Assembly: GCF_001436275.1 (NCBI RefSeq)
Contig: NZ_AZEH01000020.1
Location: forward strand, 348,602 to 412,601
Reading direction: 5' to 3'
Source: Liquorilactobacillus oeni DSM 19972
Lineage (GTDB): Bacteria; Bacillota; Bacilli; Lactobacillales; Lactobacillaceae
Length of the DNA stretch: 64,000 nucleotides
The first letter of the stretch is position 1. The number at the start of each line of letters is the position of its first letter. Shown here piece by piece: positions 37,268-47,159 of this stretch. The notes under the pieces are model-generated. The model was not told the DNA's origin, searched no databases, and saw only the letters and a program-made list of their open reading frames with translations. The translations under genes and the position numbers were made by a program.

Positions 37268-37312
37268 CACTGAGGATTACAGCTAGTTGTGTAATCTCCA
37301 GTGTTTTTTATT
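37268..37312 (+). terminator. Terminator of mleSP
   Basis: The hairpin AACACTGAGGATTAC / GTAATCTCCAGTGTT is followed by TTTTATTTTATT. Confidence 0.85.
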
Positions 37313-37397
37313 TTATTGTAAAATAACTATAATTTACGATGCAAAATTAAAATCAGTTAAAAAATAGGTTTTCCACGATATTTAGTGGTCGGCTTAA

Positions 37398-37425
37398 TTG
37401 ATTTTAGGCATTATAGTAGTATATT
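37398..37425 (+). promoter_or_regulatory. Putative cydABCD promoter
   Basis: TTGATT (37398-37403) and TATATT (37420-37425) are separated by 16 nt, about 80 nt upstream of cydA. I do not see a convincing Rex or cre operator nearby. Confidence 0.4.
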
Positions 37426-37504
37426 TGAAATGAGTACGTTTAAAGTTCTTATTTAATTATGAGTTGAAAGTAATTAATTATTAGTAATTTAAGGGGGAGT
37501 TTGC

Positions 37505-38923
37505 ATGAGCATCGTTTCATTGGCGCGCTTCCAGTTTGCAATGACGACGATTTATCACTTTTTCTTTGTTCCTTTTTCCATTGGGTTAGCAGTGATTGTT
37601 GCAGTTATGGAAACAGCATATGTTGTGACTAAGAAAAAGGAATACCTTAAAATGGCAAAATTTTGGGGTAACATTTTCCTGCTAAGTTTTGCAGTAGGAG
37701 TTGTAACTGGTATTATTCAGGAGTTTCAGTTCGGAATGAACTGGTCGGATTACTCTCGTTTTGTAGGAGATATTTTCGGAGCTCCGCTTGCTTTAGAAGC
37801 TTTATTAGCATTTTTTATGGAATCAACCTTTTTGGGACTCTGGATTTTTACATGGGAAATGGTTAGCCCTAAGCTGCATGTTGTTTTTATTTGGCTAGTT
37901 ACTTTTGCTTCCATACTTTCCGCTTTTTGGATACTGGCTGCCAACAGCTTTATGCAGCATCCAGTGGGATATACCATTAAAAACGGACATGCTGTTATGA
38001 CAAACTTTAAGGCGTTATTGGCTAATTTTCAATTATGGTATGAATTCAGTCATGTAATTGCGGGCGCAGTCGTTACAGGTGGTGCTGTGGTTGCAGGTTT
38101 AGCTGCTTTTCGTTTGTTGAAAAAGAAAATCAAAAATCCTGAGTTTTACAAACGGTCGTTAAAAGTTGGCTTGATTGTAACATTGTTTGGTTCGATTGCT
38201 GTTATAACTGCCGGTGATTTGCAAATGAAGGCACTTGTTAATGAACAACCGATGAAGTTTGCGGCAACTGAGGGAATTTACAAAGATACAGGCGATCCTG
38301 CTGCTTGGACGCTTATTGCATGGGCAAACGAAAATCAACATAAGCGTATCTGGGGAATTGATGTTCCTTATGTACTTAGTATACTGGCTTATGATAAGCC
38401 ATCTGGTGCAATTAAAGGTTTAGATAGTGTAAACAAACAACTGGTCAAAAAATATGGTCAGCGGAATTATTATCCTCCAGTTAACGCTGTTTTTTGGAGT
38501 TTTAGAATTATGGCTGGCTTTGGAATGCTGATGCTGTTAGTTTCTTTAATCGGTTTGATTCTTATTCGCAAGAAGAGGCAGCTTCTTTATAAGCAAAGTT
38601 GGATGCTGTGGATTTTAGGTTTATGTACGTTTGCGCCGTTTTTAGCTAATACTGCTGGTTGGCTTGTTACGGAATTAGGACGCTATCCTTGGACAGTTTA
38701 TGGACTGTTTACTATTAAGCAGAGTGTTTCGCCAAATGTTTCAGTGGCTTCACTCTTGGTTTCAAATATTATCTATTTTCTTCTCTTTACAGGACTCGCT
38801 ATCACAATGGTTTCATTGATTGTCCGTGAATTAAGAAAGGGACCTGATTACGACGAGGATCACAGCAATAAAGAACAAAAAGATTCAGAAGTTGATCCGT
38901 TTGACAAGGGGGCGCTTGAATAG
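37505..38923 (+). CDS. cydA: Cytochrome bd quinol oxidase subunit I
   Basis: A 472-residue membrane subunit carrying haems b558, b595 and d. It oxidises menaquinol and reduces O2 to water. The haem-ligand His is in TTIYHFFFVPFSIGL (about residue 18), and ITAGDLQMKALVNEQPMKFAA (about 235-255) precedes a short Q-loop. The conserved quinol-site GRQPW appears here as GRYPW (about residue 395). ATG follows GGGGGAG. It is the first gene of cydABCD; cydB starts on the last base of its stop codon. Confidence 0.95.
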   Translation: MSIVSLARFQFAMTTIYHFFFVPFSIGLAVIVAVMETAYVVTKKKEYLKMAKFWGNIFLLSFAVGVVTGIIQEFQFGMNWSDYSRFVGDIFGAPLALEALLAFFMESTFLGLWIFTWEMVSPKLHVVFIWLVTFASILSAFWILAANSFMQHPVGYTIKNGHAVMTNFKALLANFQLWYEFSHVIAGAVVTGGAVVAGLAAFRLLKKKIKNPEFYKRSLKVGLIVTLFGSIAVITAGDLQMKALVNEQPMKFAATEGIYKDTGDPAAWTLIAWANENQHKRIWGIDVPYVLSILAYDKPSGAIKGLDSVNKQLVKKYGQRNYYPPVNAVFWSFRIMAGFGMLMLLVSLIGLILIRKKRQLLYKQSWMLWILGLCTFAPFLANTAGWLVTELGRYPWTVYGLFTIKQSVSPNVSVASLLVSNIIYFLLFTGLAITMVSLIVRELRKGPDYDEDHSNKEQKDSEVDPFDKGALE

Positions 38924-39942
38924 TGAGTACTTTACAGGTTTTATGGTTTGTTTTAATTGGAGTACTTTTTTCGGGTTTTTTCTTTTTGGAAGGTTTTGAT
39001 TTTGGTGTTGGAATGTCCATTCAGACACTAGCACATAACGAAGATGAACGAGATCAGCTGGTATCAACCATCGGCCCAGTCTGGGATGGTAATGAAGTCT
39101 GGTTAATAACAGCCGGAGGAGCAATGTTTGCTTCTTTCCCATTTTGGTATTCGACACTTTTTAGCGGCTATTACTTGATTTTGTTCACTATTTTAGCCGG
39201 CCTAATTATTCGGGGTGTTTCTTTTGAGTTTCGTAGCAAGGTCCCTAGTTCTCAAAAACAACTTTGGAATTGGGCTCTTTCACTTGGCAGTCTGATAGTT
39301 CCTTTCTTTTTTGGCATTATGTTTATCAGTATGATCCAAGGAATGCCGATTAATGCCAGAGGAGATATGACAGCAGGGTTTGGGGATTATTTTAATCTCT
39401 TCTCGATTGTTGGCGGCGTAGCGTTGACTTTGATGAGTTACTTGCATGGGCTGAATTATATTGCTTTAAAGACGACAGGACCTATTCGGGAAAGAGCCAA
39501 GAATTATGCCCGCTTTTTATATGGTATTTTTTACCTAGGTTTAATTGCTTTTGCAATTCTTCTTTATTTTAAAACTGATTTCTTTGCTTTGCATTTGAAG
39601 GCAACGTTGACTTTTGTTATTTTGATCGTCCTTTTAACTTTGATCGCAAATATTGCAGTTATGAAAGAGCATGAACTGGGGGCCTTCTTGGCAAGTGGAG
39701 GCAGCTTTATTGCTTTAGTAGCACTGCTGTTCACTGGATTGTTTCCACGAGTAATGATCAGCTCCTTAAGTGCTAAATATGATCTCTTGGTTACAAATGC
39801 TTCTTCAAGTCCATACACACTTAAGATTATGTCTTATATAGCGTTGACATTCCTGCCTTTTGTCCTTGCTTATATCGCGTGGACTTATTATATTTTCAGA
39901 AAACGCATTAAGCATAATGCTGCGTTGGAGAGCAGATATTGA
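38923..39942 (+). CDS. cydB: Cytochrome bd quinol oxidase subunit II
   Basis: A 339-residue membrane partner of CydA (about eight or nine segments). FFFLEGFDFGVGM near residue 20 and GPVWDGNEVWLITAGGAMFA near 50 are family signatures. It starts at GTG overlapping the cydA stop by one base. Its own stop overlaps the next gene by 4 nt, so the four cyd genes are translationally coupled. Confidence 0.95.
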   Translation: MSTLQVLWFVLIGVLFSGFFFLEGFDFGVGMSIQTLAHNEDERDQLVSTIGPVWDGNEVWLITAGGAMFASFPFWYSTLFSGYYLILFTILAGLIIRGVSFEFRSKVPSSQKQLWNWALSLGSLIVPFFFGIMFISMIQGMPINARGDMTAGFGDYFNLFSIVGGVALTLMSYLHGLNYIALKTTGPIRERAKNYARFLYGIFYLGLIAFAILLYFKTDFFALHLKATLTFVILIVLLTLIANIAVMKEHELGAFLASGGSFIALVALLFTGLFPRVMISSLSAKYDLLVTNASSSPYTLKIMSYIALTFLPFVLAYIAWTYYIFRKRIKHNAALESRY

Positions 39943-41654
39943 TAGATAAGAAATTACTATCCTTGCCTGGGATTAGGAAAATACTAACCCTTTTGGCAGG
40001 GATAGCTTTTATACAAGGAAGCGCGATTGTTGGGCAGGCGTGTTTTCTGGCAACGACAATTGTTGAGTTGTGGAATGGTGAAAAACTTATTGGACAGCTA
40101 AAATGGGTTATTTTATTTTTTGGATGTTTTGCTTTACGCCATTTTATGGTTTTTTACCGCGATAAAATTCTTGACAGGTTTGCAGCAAAACAATCAACTG
40201 ATATACGCAAACAGCTTTTAGGCAAGATTTTTCGGGTTGGTCCGCAAGTTATTCAAGCAAATGGGACCGGTAACGTGACTACAATGGTATTAGAAGGAGT
40301 TGACAAAGTCGAAAATTATCTTCACTTGATTTTGGCAAAAACAGTTAATTTGATGATTGTTCCTTGGATTATTTTAACTGTAATTTGGTTTTTTGATTGG
40401 GAATCTGGTGTTTTTTTGCTGGCGATTTTTCCGTTGATCATTATTTTTATGATCGTTTTGGGATATGCTGCTCAGGCTAAGGCTGACAAACAATATAAGA
40501 CATATCAGATACTTTCGAATCATTTTGTAGATTCACTGCGTGGAATCGATACCTTGAAATTTTTTGGCTTAAGCAAACGGTATGGTAAGAGTATTTTTAA
40601 AACCAGCGAACGCTTTCGTAAAGCAACTATGAATACTCTTAAAATTGCAATTTTATCAACCTTTGCCCTTGACTTTTTTACTACGCTTTCAATTGCCGTT
40701 GTTGCTGTTTTATTAGGATTAAGGTTATTAAATGGGCAAATTCAATTTTTCCCGGCTTTAACGGTTTTAGTGTTGAGTCCTGAGTATTTTTTACCGATTC
40801 GTGATTTTTCAGGAGACTACCATGCTACTTTGGATGGTAAAAATGCAATGAATGCAATTCAAAAAATACTGGCTTTGAAAGAACCAAAGGTTCGTCAAAT
40901 CGAGATTCCGCGTTGGCAGCACTCCAGTACATTTAAACTTAAGAAGGCAATTTTTTCCTACGATAAAAACCATCGGGCATTAGATGATGTTTCCTTAAGC
41001 GCTGTAGGCTATCAAAAAATAGGAATTATCGGCTTAAGCGGTTCTGGTAAGTCAACCTTGATTAATCTCCTAAGCGGCTTTTTACAGCCAGATGAGGCTG
41101 AAATCTCTTTTGAAGGGGAAAGGGCAGCATCTTTTACACAAAATGATTGGCAAAATCAGCTAATTTATCTTCCGCAGAATCCGTATATTTTTAAAGCTAC
41201 TCTGCGGGAAAATATTACATTTTATAACCCTGCTGCAACAAAAGAACAGATCAGCCAAGCTATTGAAGTAGTGGGACTCAAAAAGCTGGTTGCAGAATTA
41301 CCGCAAGGATTAGAAACGATAATTGGAGAAAGTGCTAGGGAATTAAGCGGTGGGCAGAGTCAAAGAATCGCCTTGGCACGTGCTTTTCTTGATGAGTCTA
41401 GGAAAGTTCTGCTTTTTGATGAGCCGACAGCCCATTTGGATATCGAAACTGAAGTTGAATTAAAAGAGCGTATGCTGCCGCTGATGGATCAACACCTTGT
41501 TTTCTTTGCTACGCACCGGCTTCATTGGATGCAGCAAATGGATAAAATCATTGTGATAGATAAGGGAAAAATTGTTGAATCCGGCACATTGGCCGAATTA
41601 AAACGGAAAAATGGTGCATTTGTAAGGCTAAGCAGTTCTTTGAGGAGAATTTGA
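39939..41654 (+). CDS. cydD: Thiol-reductant ABC exporter subunit (CydD-type)
   Basis: A 571-residue fused permease-ATPase. The N-terminal membrane domain covers about residues 1-320. The ATPase has IIGLSGSGKSTLINL (Walker A), the signature LSGGQSQRIALARA and LLFDEPTAHLD. CydDC export reductant (glutathione or cysteine in model species) needed to assemble cytochrome bd. In Bacillus nomenclature the first of the pair is called CydC. The start is TTG at 39939, overlapping cydB. Confidence 0.9.
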   Translation: MIDKKLLSLPGIRKILTLLAGIAFIQGSAIVGQACFLATTIVELWNGEKLIGQLKWVILFFGCFALRHFMVFYRDKILDRFAAKQSTDIRKQLLGKIFRVGPQVIQANGTGNVTTMVLEGVDKVENYLHLILAKTVNLMIVPWIILTVIWFFDWESGVFLLAIFPLIIIFMIVLGYAAQAKADKQYKTYQILSNHFVDSLRGIDTLKFFGLSKRYGKSIFKTSERFRKATMNTLKIAILSTFALDFFTTLSIAVVAVLLGLRLLNGQIQFFPALTVLVLSPEYFLPIRDFSGDYHATLDGKNAMNAIQKILALKEPKVRQIEIPRWQHSSTFKLKKAIFSYDKNHRALDDVSLSAVGYQKIGIIGLSGSGKSTLINLLSGFLQPDEAEISFEGERAASFTQNDWQNQLIYLPQNPYIFKATLRENITFYNPAATKEQISQAIEVVGLKKLVAELPQGLETIIGESARELSGGQSQRIALARAFLDESRKVLLFDEPTAHLDIETEVELKERMLPLMDQHLVFFATHRLHWMQQMDKIIVIDKGKIVESGTLAELKRKNGAFVRLSSSLRRI

Positions 41655-41655
41655 G

Positions 41656-43401
41656 ATGAAGATATTTAAGTTATTCAAGGAAGATACGTGGATAAAACCA
41701 TTTTGGGGTAAGTACCGCAAATCATTATTCTTAGCCTTAGTGCTGGGCTTTTTGACGTTCATTTGCGGAGGAGCTTTAATGTTTAATTCTGGTTATCTGA
41801 TCAGCCGTTCTGCAGCTCATCCTGAGAATATTTTATTAGTCTATGTACCAATAGTTTTGACTCGTGCTTTTGGGATTGGAAGGCCGGTTTTTCGCTATTT
41901 AGAACGTCTGACGAGTCACAACTGGGTGCTAAAATTAACTTCCGAGTTGCGCCTTAAATTGTATCATGTGATCGAAAAAGATGCTGTTTTCTTTAAAAGC
42001 AAGTATCAGACAGGAGACATTCTGGGGCTCTTAGCAGAAGACATCGGACATCTTCAAAACTTGTATTTAAGGACTATTTTTCCGACTGTGATCGCGTGGC
42101 TGTTGTATGTTTTCATTATTTTAGCACTTGGGTATTTTTCCTTATGGTTTGCGCTGGTAATGCTGCTACTGTTGGGAACACTTGTTTTTGTTTTTCCTCT
42201 GATTTCAATGATAGTTAATGGTGCCAAACAAGAAAGGCAAAAAAGCTTACGAAATGAATTGTATGCAGGGCTCACAGACAATATTCTGGGTGTTTCGGAC
42301 TGGATTTTCAGTCAAAGAGGAACTGAGTACAATGAGCTCCACGCTGCAGCACAAAGTGAGCTTTTAAAAATCAAATATGAGATCCAAAATAACGATCATA
42401 AACGTGACTTTGCAGTTCAGCTAATGTTCGGTATATTAACGATTGTCTTGGTGGTTTGGACAAGCTCTATATTTCCCGGAGCTCATGGTGGAGCTGCTAA
42501 TTGGATTGCAGCTTTTGTCCTGTCTGTTTTTCCTTTGATCGACGCTTTTGCGCCGTTAGGGCAAGCTGCACAAGAAACTAATACGTATCAAGATTCGTTA
42601 TCACGATTGAATTCTTTACCCAAAGAAAGAGATGTTGAACAAAAAAAAGACGTAAAATTAACTGCACCGTATGAGTTTAAGATTACGCGCCTTAATTTTC
42701 ATTATGCGGATGCGCAACAATTAGTACTAAAAGATTTGAATTTAACGATCAAAAACGGCGAACGTTTAGCGATTCTTGGGCGCAGCGGTTCAGGAAAAAG
42801 TACGTTAGCACGGCTTTTACGTGGTGATTTGCAGTGTTCAAGCGGCAATCTTACTTTAAATGGCATTCCCCCTGCAAAATTAGGAGATGATATCTGCCAT
42901 TATATCGGAGTAATTCATCAGACACCTTACTTGTTTCATACTACTATTAGCAATAATTTGCGCGTAGGAAATGAGGCTGCATCTGCAAAACAGATGTGGT
43001 CTGTTCTTGAGCGCGTAGGGTTAAAGGACCTTGTTTCAAGGATGCCAGACGGCTTAGAAACGATTGTTGACGAGGCGGGGTTACGTTTTTCAGGGGGTGA
43101 GCGTCATCGTCTGGCGCTTGCTAGAATATTATTGCAGGATGTTCCGATTGTTATTTTGGACGAACCCACAGTAAGTCTTGACCCCTTAACGGAACAAGAC
43201 CTCATTGAAATGTTTGTAAAGCAGCTTGAAGGAAAAACTTTGATCTGGATTACTCATCATCTTCAAGGACTTTCTTTAATGGACAAAGTCATTTTTATTG
43301 AAGATGGTCGTTTGACGATGAGCGGCTCACCGCAAGAGTTAGCACATACAAATCAGCATTATCAAAGATTGCTTGAAATTGATCACGGAATTTTACACTA
43401 A
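41656..43401 (+). CDS. cydC: Thiol-reductant ABC exporter subunit (CydC-type)
   Basis: The 581-residue partner half-transporter. The membrane domain covers about residues 15-320. ATPase motifs are ILGRSGSGKSTLARLL, FSGGERHRLALARI and VILDEPTVSLDP. It starts one base after the cydD stop. It ends the cyd operon and overlaps the convergent polyprenyl synthase gene by 4 nt at the 3' end, with no room for a terminator between them. Confidence 0.9.
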   Translation: MKIFKLFKEDTWIKPFWGKYRKSLFLALVLGFLTFICGGALMFNSGYLISRSAAHPENILLVYVPIVLTRAFGIGRPVFRYLERLTSHNWVLKLTSELRLKLYHVIEKDAVFFKSKYQTGDILGLLAEDIGHLQNLYLRTIFPTVIAWLLYVFIILALGYFSLWFALVMLLLLGTLVFVFPLISMIVNGAKQERQKSLRNELYAGLTDNILGVSDWIFSQRGTEYNELHAAAQSELLKIKYEIQNNDHKRDFAVQLMFGILTIVLVVWTSSIFPGAHGGAANWIAAFVLSVFPLIDAFAPLGQAAQETNTYQDSLSRLNSLPKERDVEQKKDVKLTAPYEFKITRLNFHYADAQQLVLKDLNLTIKNGERLAILGRSGSGKSTLARLLRGDLQCSSGNLTLNGIPPAKLGDDICHYIGVIHQTPYLFHTTISNNLRVGNEAASAKQMWSVLERVGLKDLVSRMPDGLETIVDEAGLRFSGGERHRLALARILLQDVPIVILDEPTVSLDPLTEQDLIEMFVKQLEGKTLIWITHHLQGLSLMDKVIFIEDGRLTMSGSPQELAHTNQHYQRLLEIDHGILH

Positions 43402-44378
43402 AAGCTGCGTTTTGACATAATCTCAGTAATTTTTTTAATTTGTTTTTGTGCGGGCGAAGCAGGCAGCTCTGTAATTAGCAAAAGAGCCCTTTTAGTATAG
43501 TTATGTGCTAGTTGAGTAGCTTTTTGTACCCCGCCGTATTTACGGACAAGCTGACCAACCTTTTTTACTTCAACAGCTGTTACTTGTCGCTCTTTTTGCA
43601 GCAGGTTATCGAAGTCTTGAGGATGTTCTGCATAGGAAAAAAGAAGGGGAGAGGTATAGACGCCTTCTGCTAGATCCTCAAGAACAGGTTTTTTCAATGT
43701 TCCTGAAGTTGAAGTATAGTCAAGGATATCATCAAAAATTTGGAAAGCAATTCCAATGTTCTCACCTATTTGGGCAGCAATTTCCTGAATCTCGGGAGAT
43801 TGTTTGCTAAAATAAGCTCCTTCAAGACAAGCCAGCTTGAAGAGCTCTGCGGTTTTTCCTTTTACATTATGTAGATAGTCTGTAATTGTTTGGGCACGAA
43901 AGTAACGGGCGTGCATTTGGCTTAACTCGCCAATAAGCAGCTTTTGCATTGCAGTGGCATTATAGTGCATTAAGGAAGTGCCATTCATAGTTTCACTCAA
44001 CAGTTCAAAAAAAACTGTAAATAAAAGATCGCCCGCATATACAGCAACATCTTTGCCATATTTAGATTGAATTGTTATCTCTCCGTGCCGCAAAGGAGAG
44101 TCATCAATGATATCATCATGAATCAGGGTTGCTTTATGTAGGATTTCAAGCGTTGCAGCAACTTTGATTAGCTGTTCGTTATCTTGACTTGGGTGCTCTC
44201 CTAATTCTGCAAAGAGAAGAAAGAGGCCAGGACGCAACATCTTGCCTTGATCATTTGCACAAGCATTCAGCAGTTCTTGAATATCAGTATTATCGCTTTG
44301 CAGACGTTCAGAAATTAGTTGCGTTACTGCTTGAAGTTTTGGGACGACTGTTGGATAATGTTTCCATATCTCTAGCAT
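43398..44378 (-). CDS. hepT: All-trans polyprenyl diphosphate synthase (menaquinone side chain)
   Basis: A 326-residue prenyltransferase. The first aspartate-rich motif lies in ATLIHDDIIDDSPLRHG (about residues 88-104), the second in FQIFDDILDYTST (about 213-225). It elongates farnesyl diphosphate with isopentenyl diphosphate to the long chain that MenA attaches to DHNA. It is divergent from menA (100 nt apart). Bacillus HepT needs a small HepS subunit, which I do not see here, so chain length and subunit composition are open. It overlaps cydC at the 3' end. Confidence 0.88.
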   Translation of the reverse strand: MLEIWKHYPTVVPKLQAVTQLISERLQSDNTDIQELLNACANDQGKMLRPGLFLLFAELGEHPSQDNEQLIKVAATLEILHKATLIHDDIIDDSPLRHGEITIQSKYGKDVAVYAGDLLFTVFFELLSETMNGTSLMHYNATAMQKLLIGELSQMHARYFRAQTITDYLHNVKGKTAELFKLACLEGAYFSKQSPEIQEIAAQIGENIGIAFQIFDDILDYTSTSGTLKKPVLEDLAEGVYTSPLLFSYAEHPQDFDNLLQKERQVTAVEVKKVGQLVRKYGGVQKATQLAHNYTKRALLLITELPASPAQKQIKKITEIMSKRSF

Positions 44379-44478
44379 GTTAGAATCCTTTCCGGTAACC
44401 TTTGAGCATAATATGTTCTACACTATATTAAACCATAAATTACCGTTTAGCTATAAATAAAGAAATGAGGTGGTTGGA

Positions 44479-45384
44479 TTGACAGTTCCTGTTTTTCTAG
44501 AGCTGGTTGAGATGAAGGCTAAAACAGCAAGTGTACTTCCCTTTTTGTTGGGGGTCTGTTTCAGCTGGTATAATTACCGCTCTTTAAATTTAGGGATACT
44601 TTTAGCTTTTTTTATTGCAATGTTTATTTTTAATATGGCAGTTGATATTCTTGATAATTATAATGACTATCATCATGCCATAGACGAACACAATTATAAA
44701 CAAAAAACAAATATTATTGGGCGGGAAAACCTTTCAGTCCGGGGGGTTTTTTGGTTAATGAGCAGTATGATTGCTATCTCTGCTTTAATTGGTCTTATCC
44801 TAGTATATTATACTGGTTGGCCTTTATTGGTAATGGGAATTATTTGTTATTTGGTGGGGATCTTTTATTCGTCTGGACCGCGTCCCTTATCGAGTTTGCC
44901 CTTAGGAGAGTTTTTTTCCGGCCCAATAATGGGTTTTTTAATTACGTTGATCTGTGTTTACATCAATACTTATCAGATCTTTCCATGGAATCTAGCTTCT
45001 TTGGGTAAGGTTTTACTGATATCATTACCTAATACATTGTGGATTTCAAATCTAATGTTGGCAAATAATATTTGTGATTTGGAAGAGGATGAAAACAATG
45101 AACGATACACACTTGTCCACTATCTTGGGAAAAAGCATTCTTTAAAATTATTTGTTATAATGAATGTAGTGGCTGTAGCTGCTTTAGTTTGCGCAGTACT
45201 GGTTAAGATTGCCCCATGGACGATGTTAATATCTTTAATAGCATTACCGTTTATTGTCAAGCAGGTTAAGCAATTTTTAAGCAAACAGGTAAAAAAAGAG
45301 ACTTTTATCTGCGCTGTTAAGATACTTGCTGTAGGAGCAGCAAGCCAGACACTGGCATTCTTATTATACATGCCTTTCGTTTAG
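44479..45384 (+). CDS. menA: 1,4-dihydroxy-2-naphthoate polyprenyltransferase
   Basis: A UbiA-family membrane prenyltransferase of about 301 residues. It joins DHNA to the polyprenyl chain to give demethylmenaquinone. Metal-binding motifs are NMAVDILDNYNDYHHA (about residues 56-71) and NNICDLEEDENNERYT (about 195-210), with about eight membrane segments. TTG 44479 placed 6 nt after GAGGTGG is the best start; GTG 44470 overlaps that ribosome binding site. ndh follows 32 nt downstream. Confidence 0.92.
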   Translation: MTVPVFLELVEMKAKTASVLPFLLGVCFSWYNYRSLNLGILLAFFIAMFIFNMAVDILDNYNDYHHAIDEHNYKQKTNIIGRENLSVRGVFWLMSSMIAISALIGLILVYYTGWPLLVMGIICYLVGIFYSSGPRPLSSLPLGEFFSGPIMGFLITLICVYINTYQIFPWNLASLGKVLLISLPNTLWISNLMLANNICDLEEDENNERYTLVHYLGKKHSLKLFVIMNVVAVAALVCAVLVKIAPWTMLISLIALPFIVKQVKQFLSKQVKKETFICAVKILAVGAASQTLAFLLYMPFV

Positions 45385-45416
45385 CTCTAAAAATATTTAC
45401 AAGGAGATGTAGTAAA

Positions 45417-46625
45417 GTGAAGGAAATAGTTATTTTAGGTGCGGGTTACGCTGGTTTAAGAGCATTGCATTATTTACAAGCAGCTAAGGGTGATTTTCAT
45501 ATCACTTTAGTTGATCGCAATGATTATCATTATGAAGCAACTGATCTGCATGAAGTTGCTGCTGGGACACAACCTAAAGAAAAGATTACATACCCGATTA
45601 GAGATGTAGTAAAAGATTCTGTCACGACTTTTGTGCAGGCAACTGTGGAAAAGATTGACCGTGAAAGTCAAAAAATTGAGTTGGAAAATGGTAATGAAAT
45701 TTCATACGATTATCTGGTTGTTTCTTTAGGCTTCCGTTCTGAATCATTTGGAATCCCCGGGGTAGAGGAAAATGCATTGGAAATGGTTGATGTGCCTTCT
45801 GCTGAAAAGGTTTACCAGCACATCGTTTCACAAATGAAAGATTATGCAAAGACAAAAAAAGCAGCTGATTTAAAAATTGTTGTTTGCGGCGCTGGGTTTA
45901 CTGGGATCGAGTTATTAGGCGCACTTTCTGATAAGCGTGCAGCCTTTGCAAAAATTGCCGGTGTTGATCAAGAAAGAATCGAGCTTTTCTGTGTCGAAGC
46001 AGTAACCCGTTTACTGCCAATGTTTGATGAGAAACTTGCTGATTATGGAATTACAAGTTTGAGAAACTGGGGAGTTAAGTTTCTGACCGGTAAACCAATC
46101 AAAGCAATCAAACCAGGAATTGTTGTTTATCAAAATGATAAGGACACTGGAGCTACAAGAGAGCTTTTGGCAAATACTATTATTTGGACTACTGGTGTTA
46201 GCGGCAGCCACGTAATGGACGTTTCTAATTTTTCGCAAAAACGTGGACGCGTAATGGTCAAGGGAAATCTAACAGATCCAGATTATTCAAACGTTTATAT
46301 TGTGGGAGATGTTTCCGCTGTAATGAATAAAGAAAATAACCGTCCGTACCCGACAACTGCTCAGATTGCTCTTAGGATGGGCGAATATGCAGCCAAAAAC
46401 ATTTTAGCAAATCTTAATGGCGAAAAAATGGATGAATTTACATTTAAGTCACTTGGCTCGGTTGCATCAATCGGCAATACACATGCGTTTGGAGTAGTAG
46501 GAAATTCTTCTGTCAAAGGTTTCCCAGCATCATTTCTTAAGAAAATTATTATGGATAGATCGTTGTTTGAAACTGGTGGAGTCAAGGAAGTCCTTTCTAA
46601 GGGACGGTTTGACTTGTACCATTAA
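45417..46625 (+). CDS. ndh: Type II NADH:quinone oxidoreductase
   Basis: A 402-residue NDH-2 flavoprotein that passes electrons from NADH to menaquinone without pumping protons. It has two dinucleotide-binding motifs, ILGAGYAGLRAL at the N-terminus (FAD) and VVCGAGFTGIELLGAL near residue 160 (NADH). VYIVGDVSAVMN near 290 and PTTAQIALRMGEYAAKNI near 310 are typical. The GTG start follows AAGGAGATG. It closes the chain NADH-menaquinone-cytochrome bd encoded around it. Confidence 0.93.
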   Translation: MKEIVILGAGYAGLRALHYLQAAKGDFHITLVDRNDYHYEATDLHEVAAGTQPKEKITYPIRDVVKDSVTTFVQATVEKIDRESQKIELENGNEISYDYLVVSLGFRSESFGIPGVEENALEMVDVPSAEKVYQHIVSQMKDYAKTKKAADLKIVVCGAGFTGIELLGALSDKRAAFAKIAGVDQERIELFCVEAVTRLLPMFDEKLADYGITSLRNWGVKFLTGKPIKAIKPGIVVYQNDKDTGATRELLANTIIWTTGVSGSHVMDVSNFSQKRGRVMVKGNLTDPDYSNVYIVGDVSAVMNKENNRPYPTTAQIALRMGEYAAKNILANLNGEKMDEFTFKSLGSVASIGNTHAFGVVGNSSVKGFPASFLKKIIMDRSLFETGGVKEVLSKGRFDLYH

Positions 46626-46648
46626 TATTAATTAATTTATTAAGTTTA

Positions 46649-46693
46649 AAAGAGATTGTGTTACAGGCGTTTGTACACAGTCTCTTTTTGTGT
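46649..46693 (+). terminator. Terminator of menA-ndh
   Basis: The hairpin AAAGAGATTGTGTTACA / TGTACACAGTCTCTTT is followed by TTGTG and lies 24 nt after the ndh stop. Confidence 0.8.
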
Positions 46694-46866
46694 ATTTGTT
46701 TTTGCGGAAAAACAAAAAACTATATTACTATTTTGCTTAATAGTGAGCAAAATGTCAACCTTTAAAAGAATTAAAAAAATAAAATCCTTATATAACAGAT
46801 AGTTATAGGTTAAGGATATCATGTTTTACAATTAAATATTGTGCAAAACTTAATTTGTGGGAGAAA

Positions 46867-47030
46867 AAGGGACTAAATCAAAAGTTAGCTTTTGACTTAG
46901 TCCTTCTGTTTTGAAATATGCAAGAATAGTCAGTTTTTTCCGCTTAACCGCAAATTACTCGTAGTCAAATTCAACCTATGTTCGTAATTTGTAGCTAATG
47001 CTCAAAGTCCAACGACTATTGGCATACTCT
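46867..47030 (+). repeat. Dispersed repeat copy D
   Basis: The hairpin AAGGGACTAAATCAAAAG / CTTTTGACTTAGTCCTT (46867-46905) is followed by AATAGTCAG (46925-46933), CCGCTTAACCGC, a central hairpin (AAATTACTCGTAGTC..TCGTAATTT), and CAACGACTATTGGCATACTC. The left flank TTCCATATTAACGTG is missing just before the core, but a similar CATTAACGTATTTCAG appears after it at 47049. Since ndh already has its own terminator 180 nt upstream, this second hairpin belongs to the element. Confidence 0.8.
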
Positions 47031-47159
47031 TTTTCCCGTAATAGCAGCATTAACGTATTTCAGTTTAACCATGGACTTCTATTCTATAGCCAATCCAAAG
47101 TTGTGCCCTAATTGCTGCTCAAGGATTTTTAAATGCAGCTTCTGTGAAAAACTGTAAAG

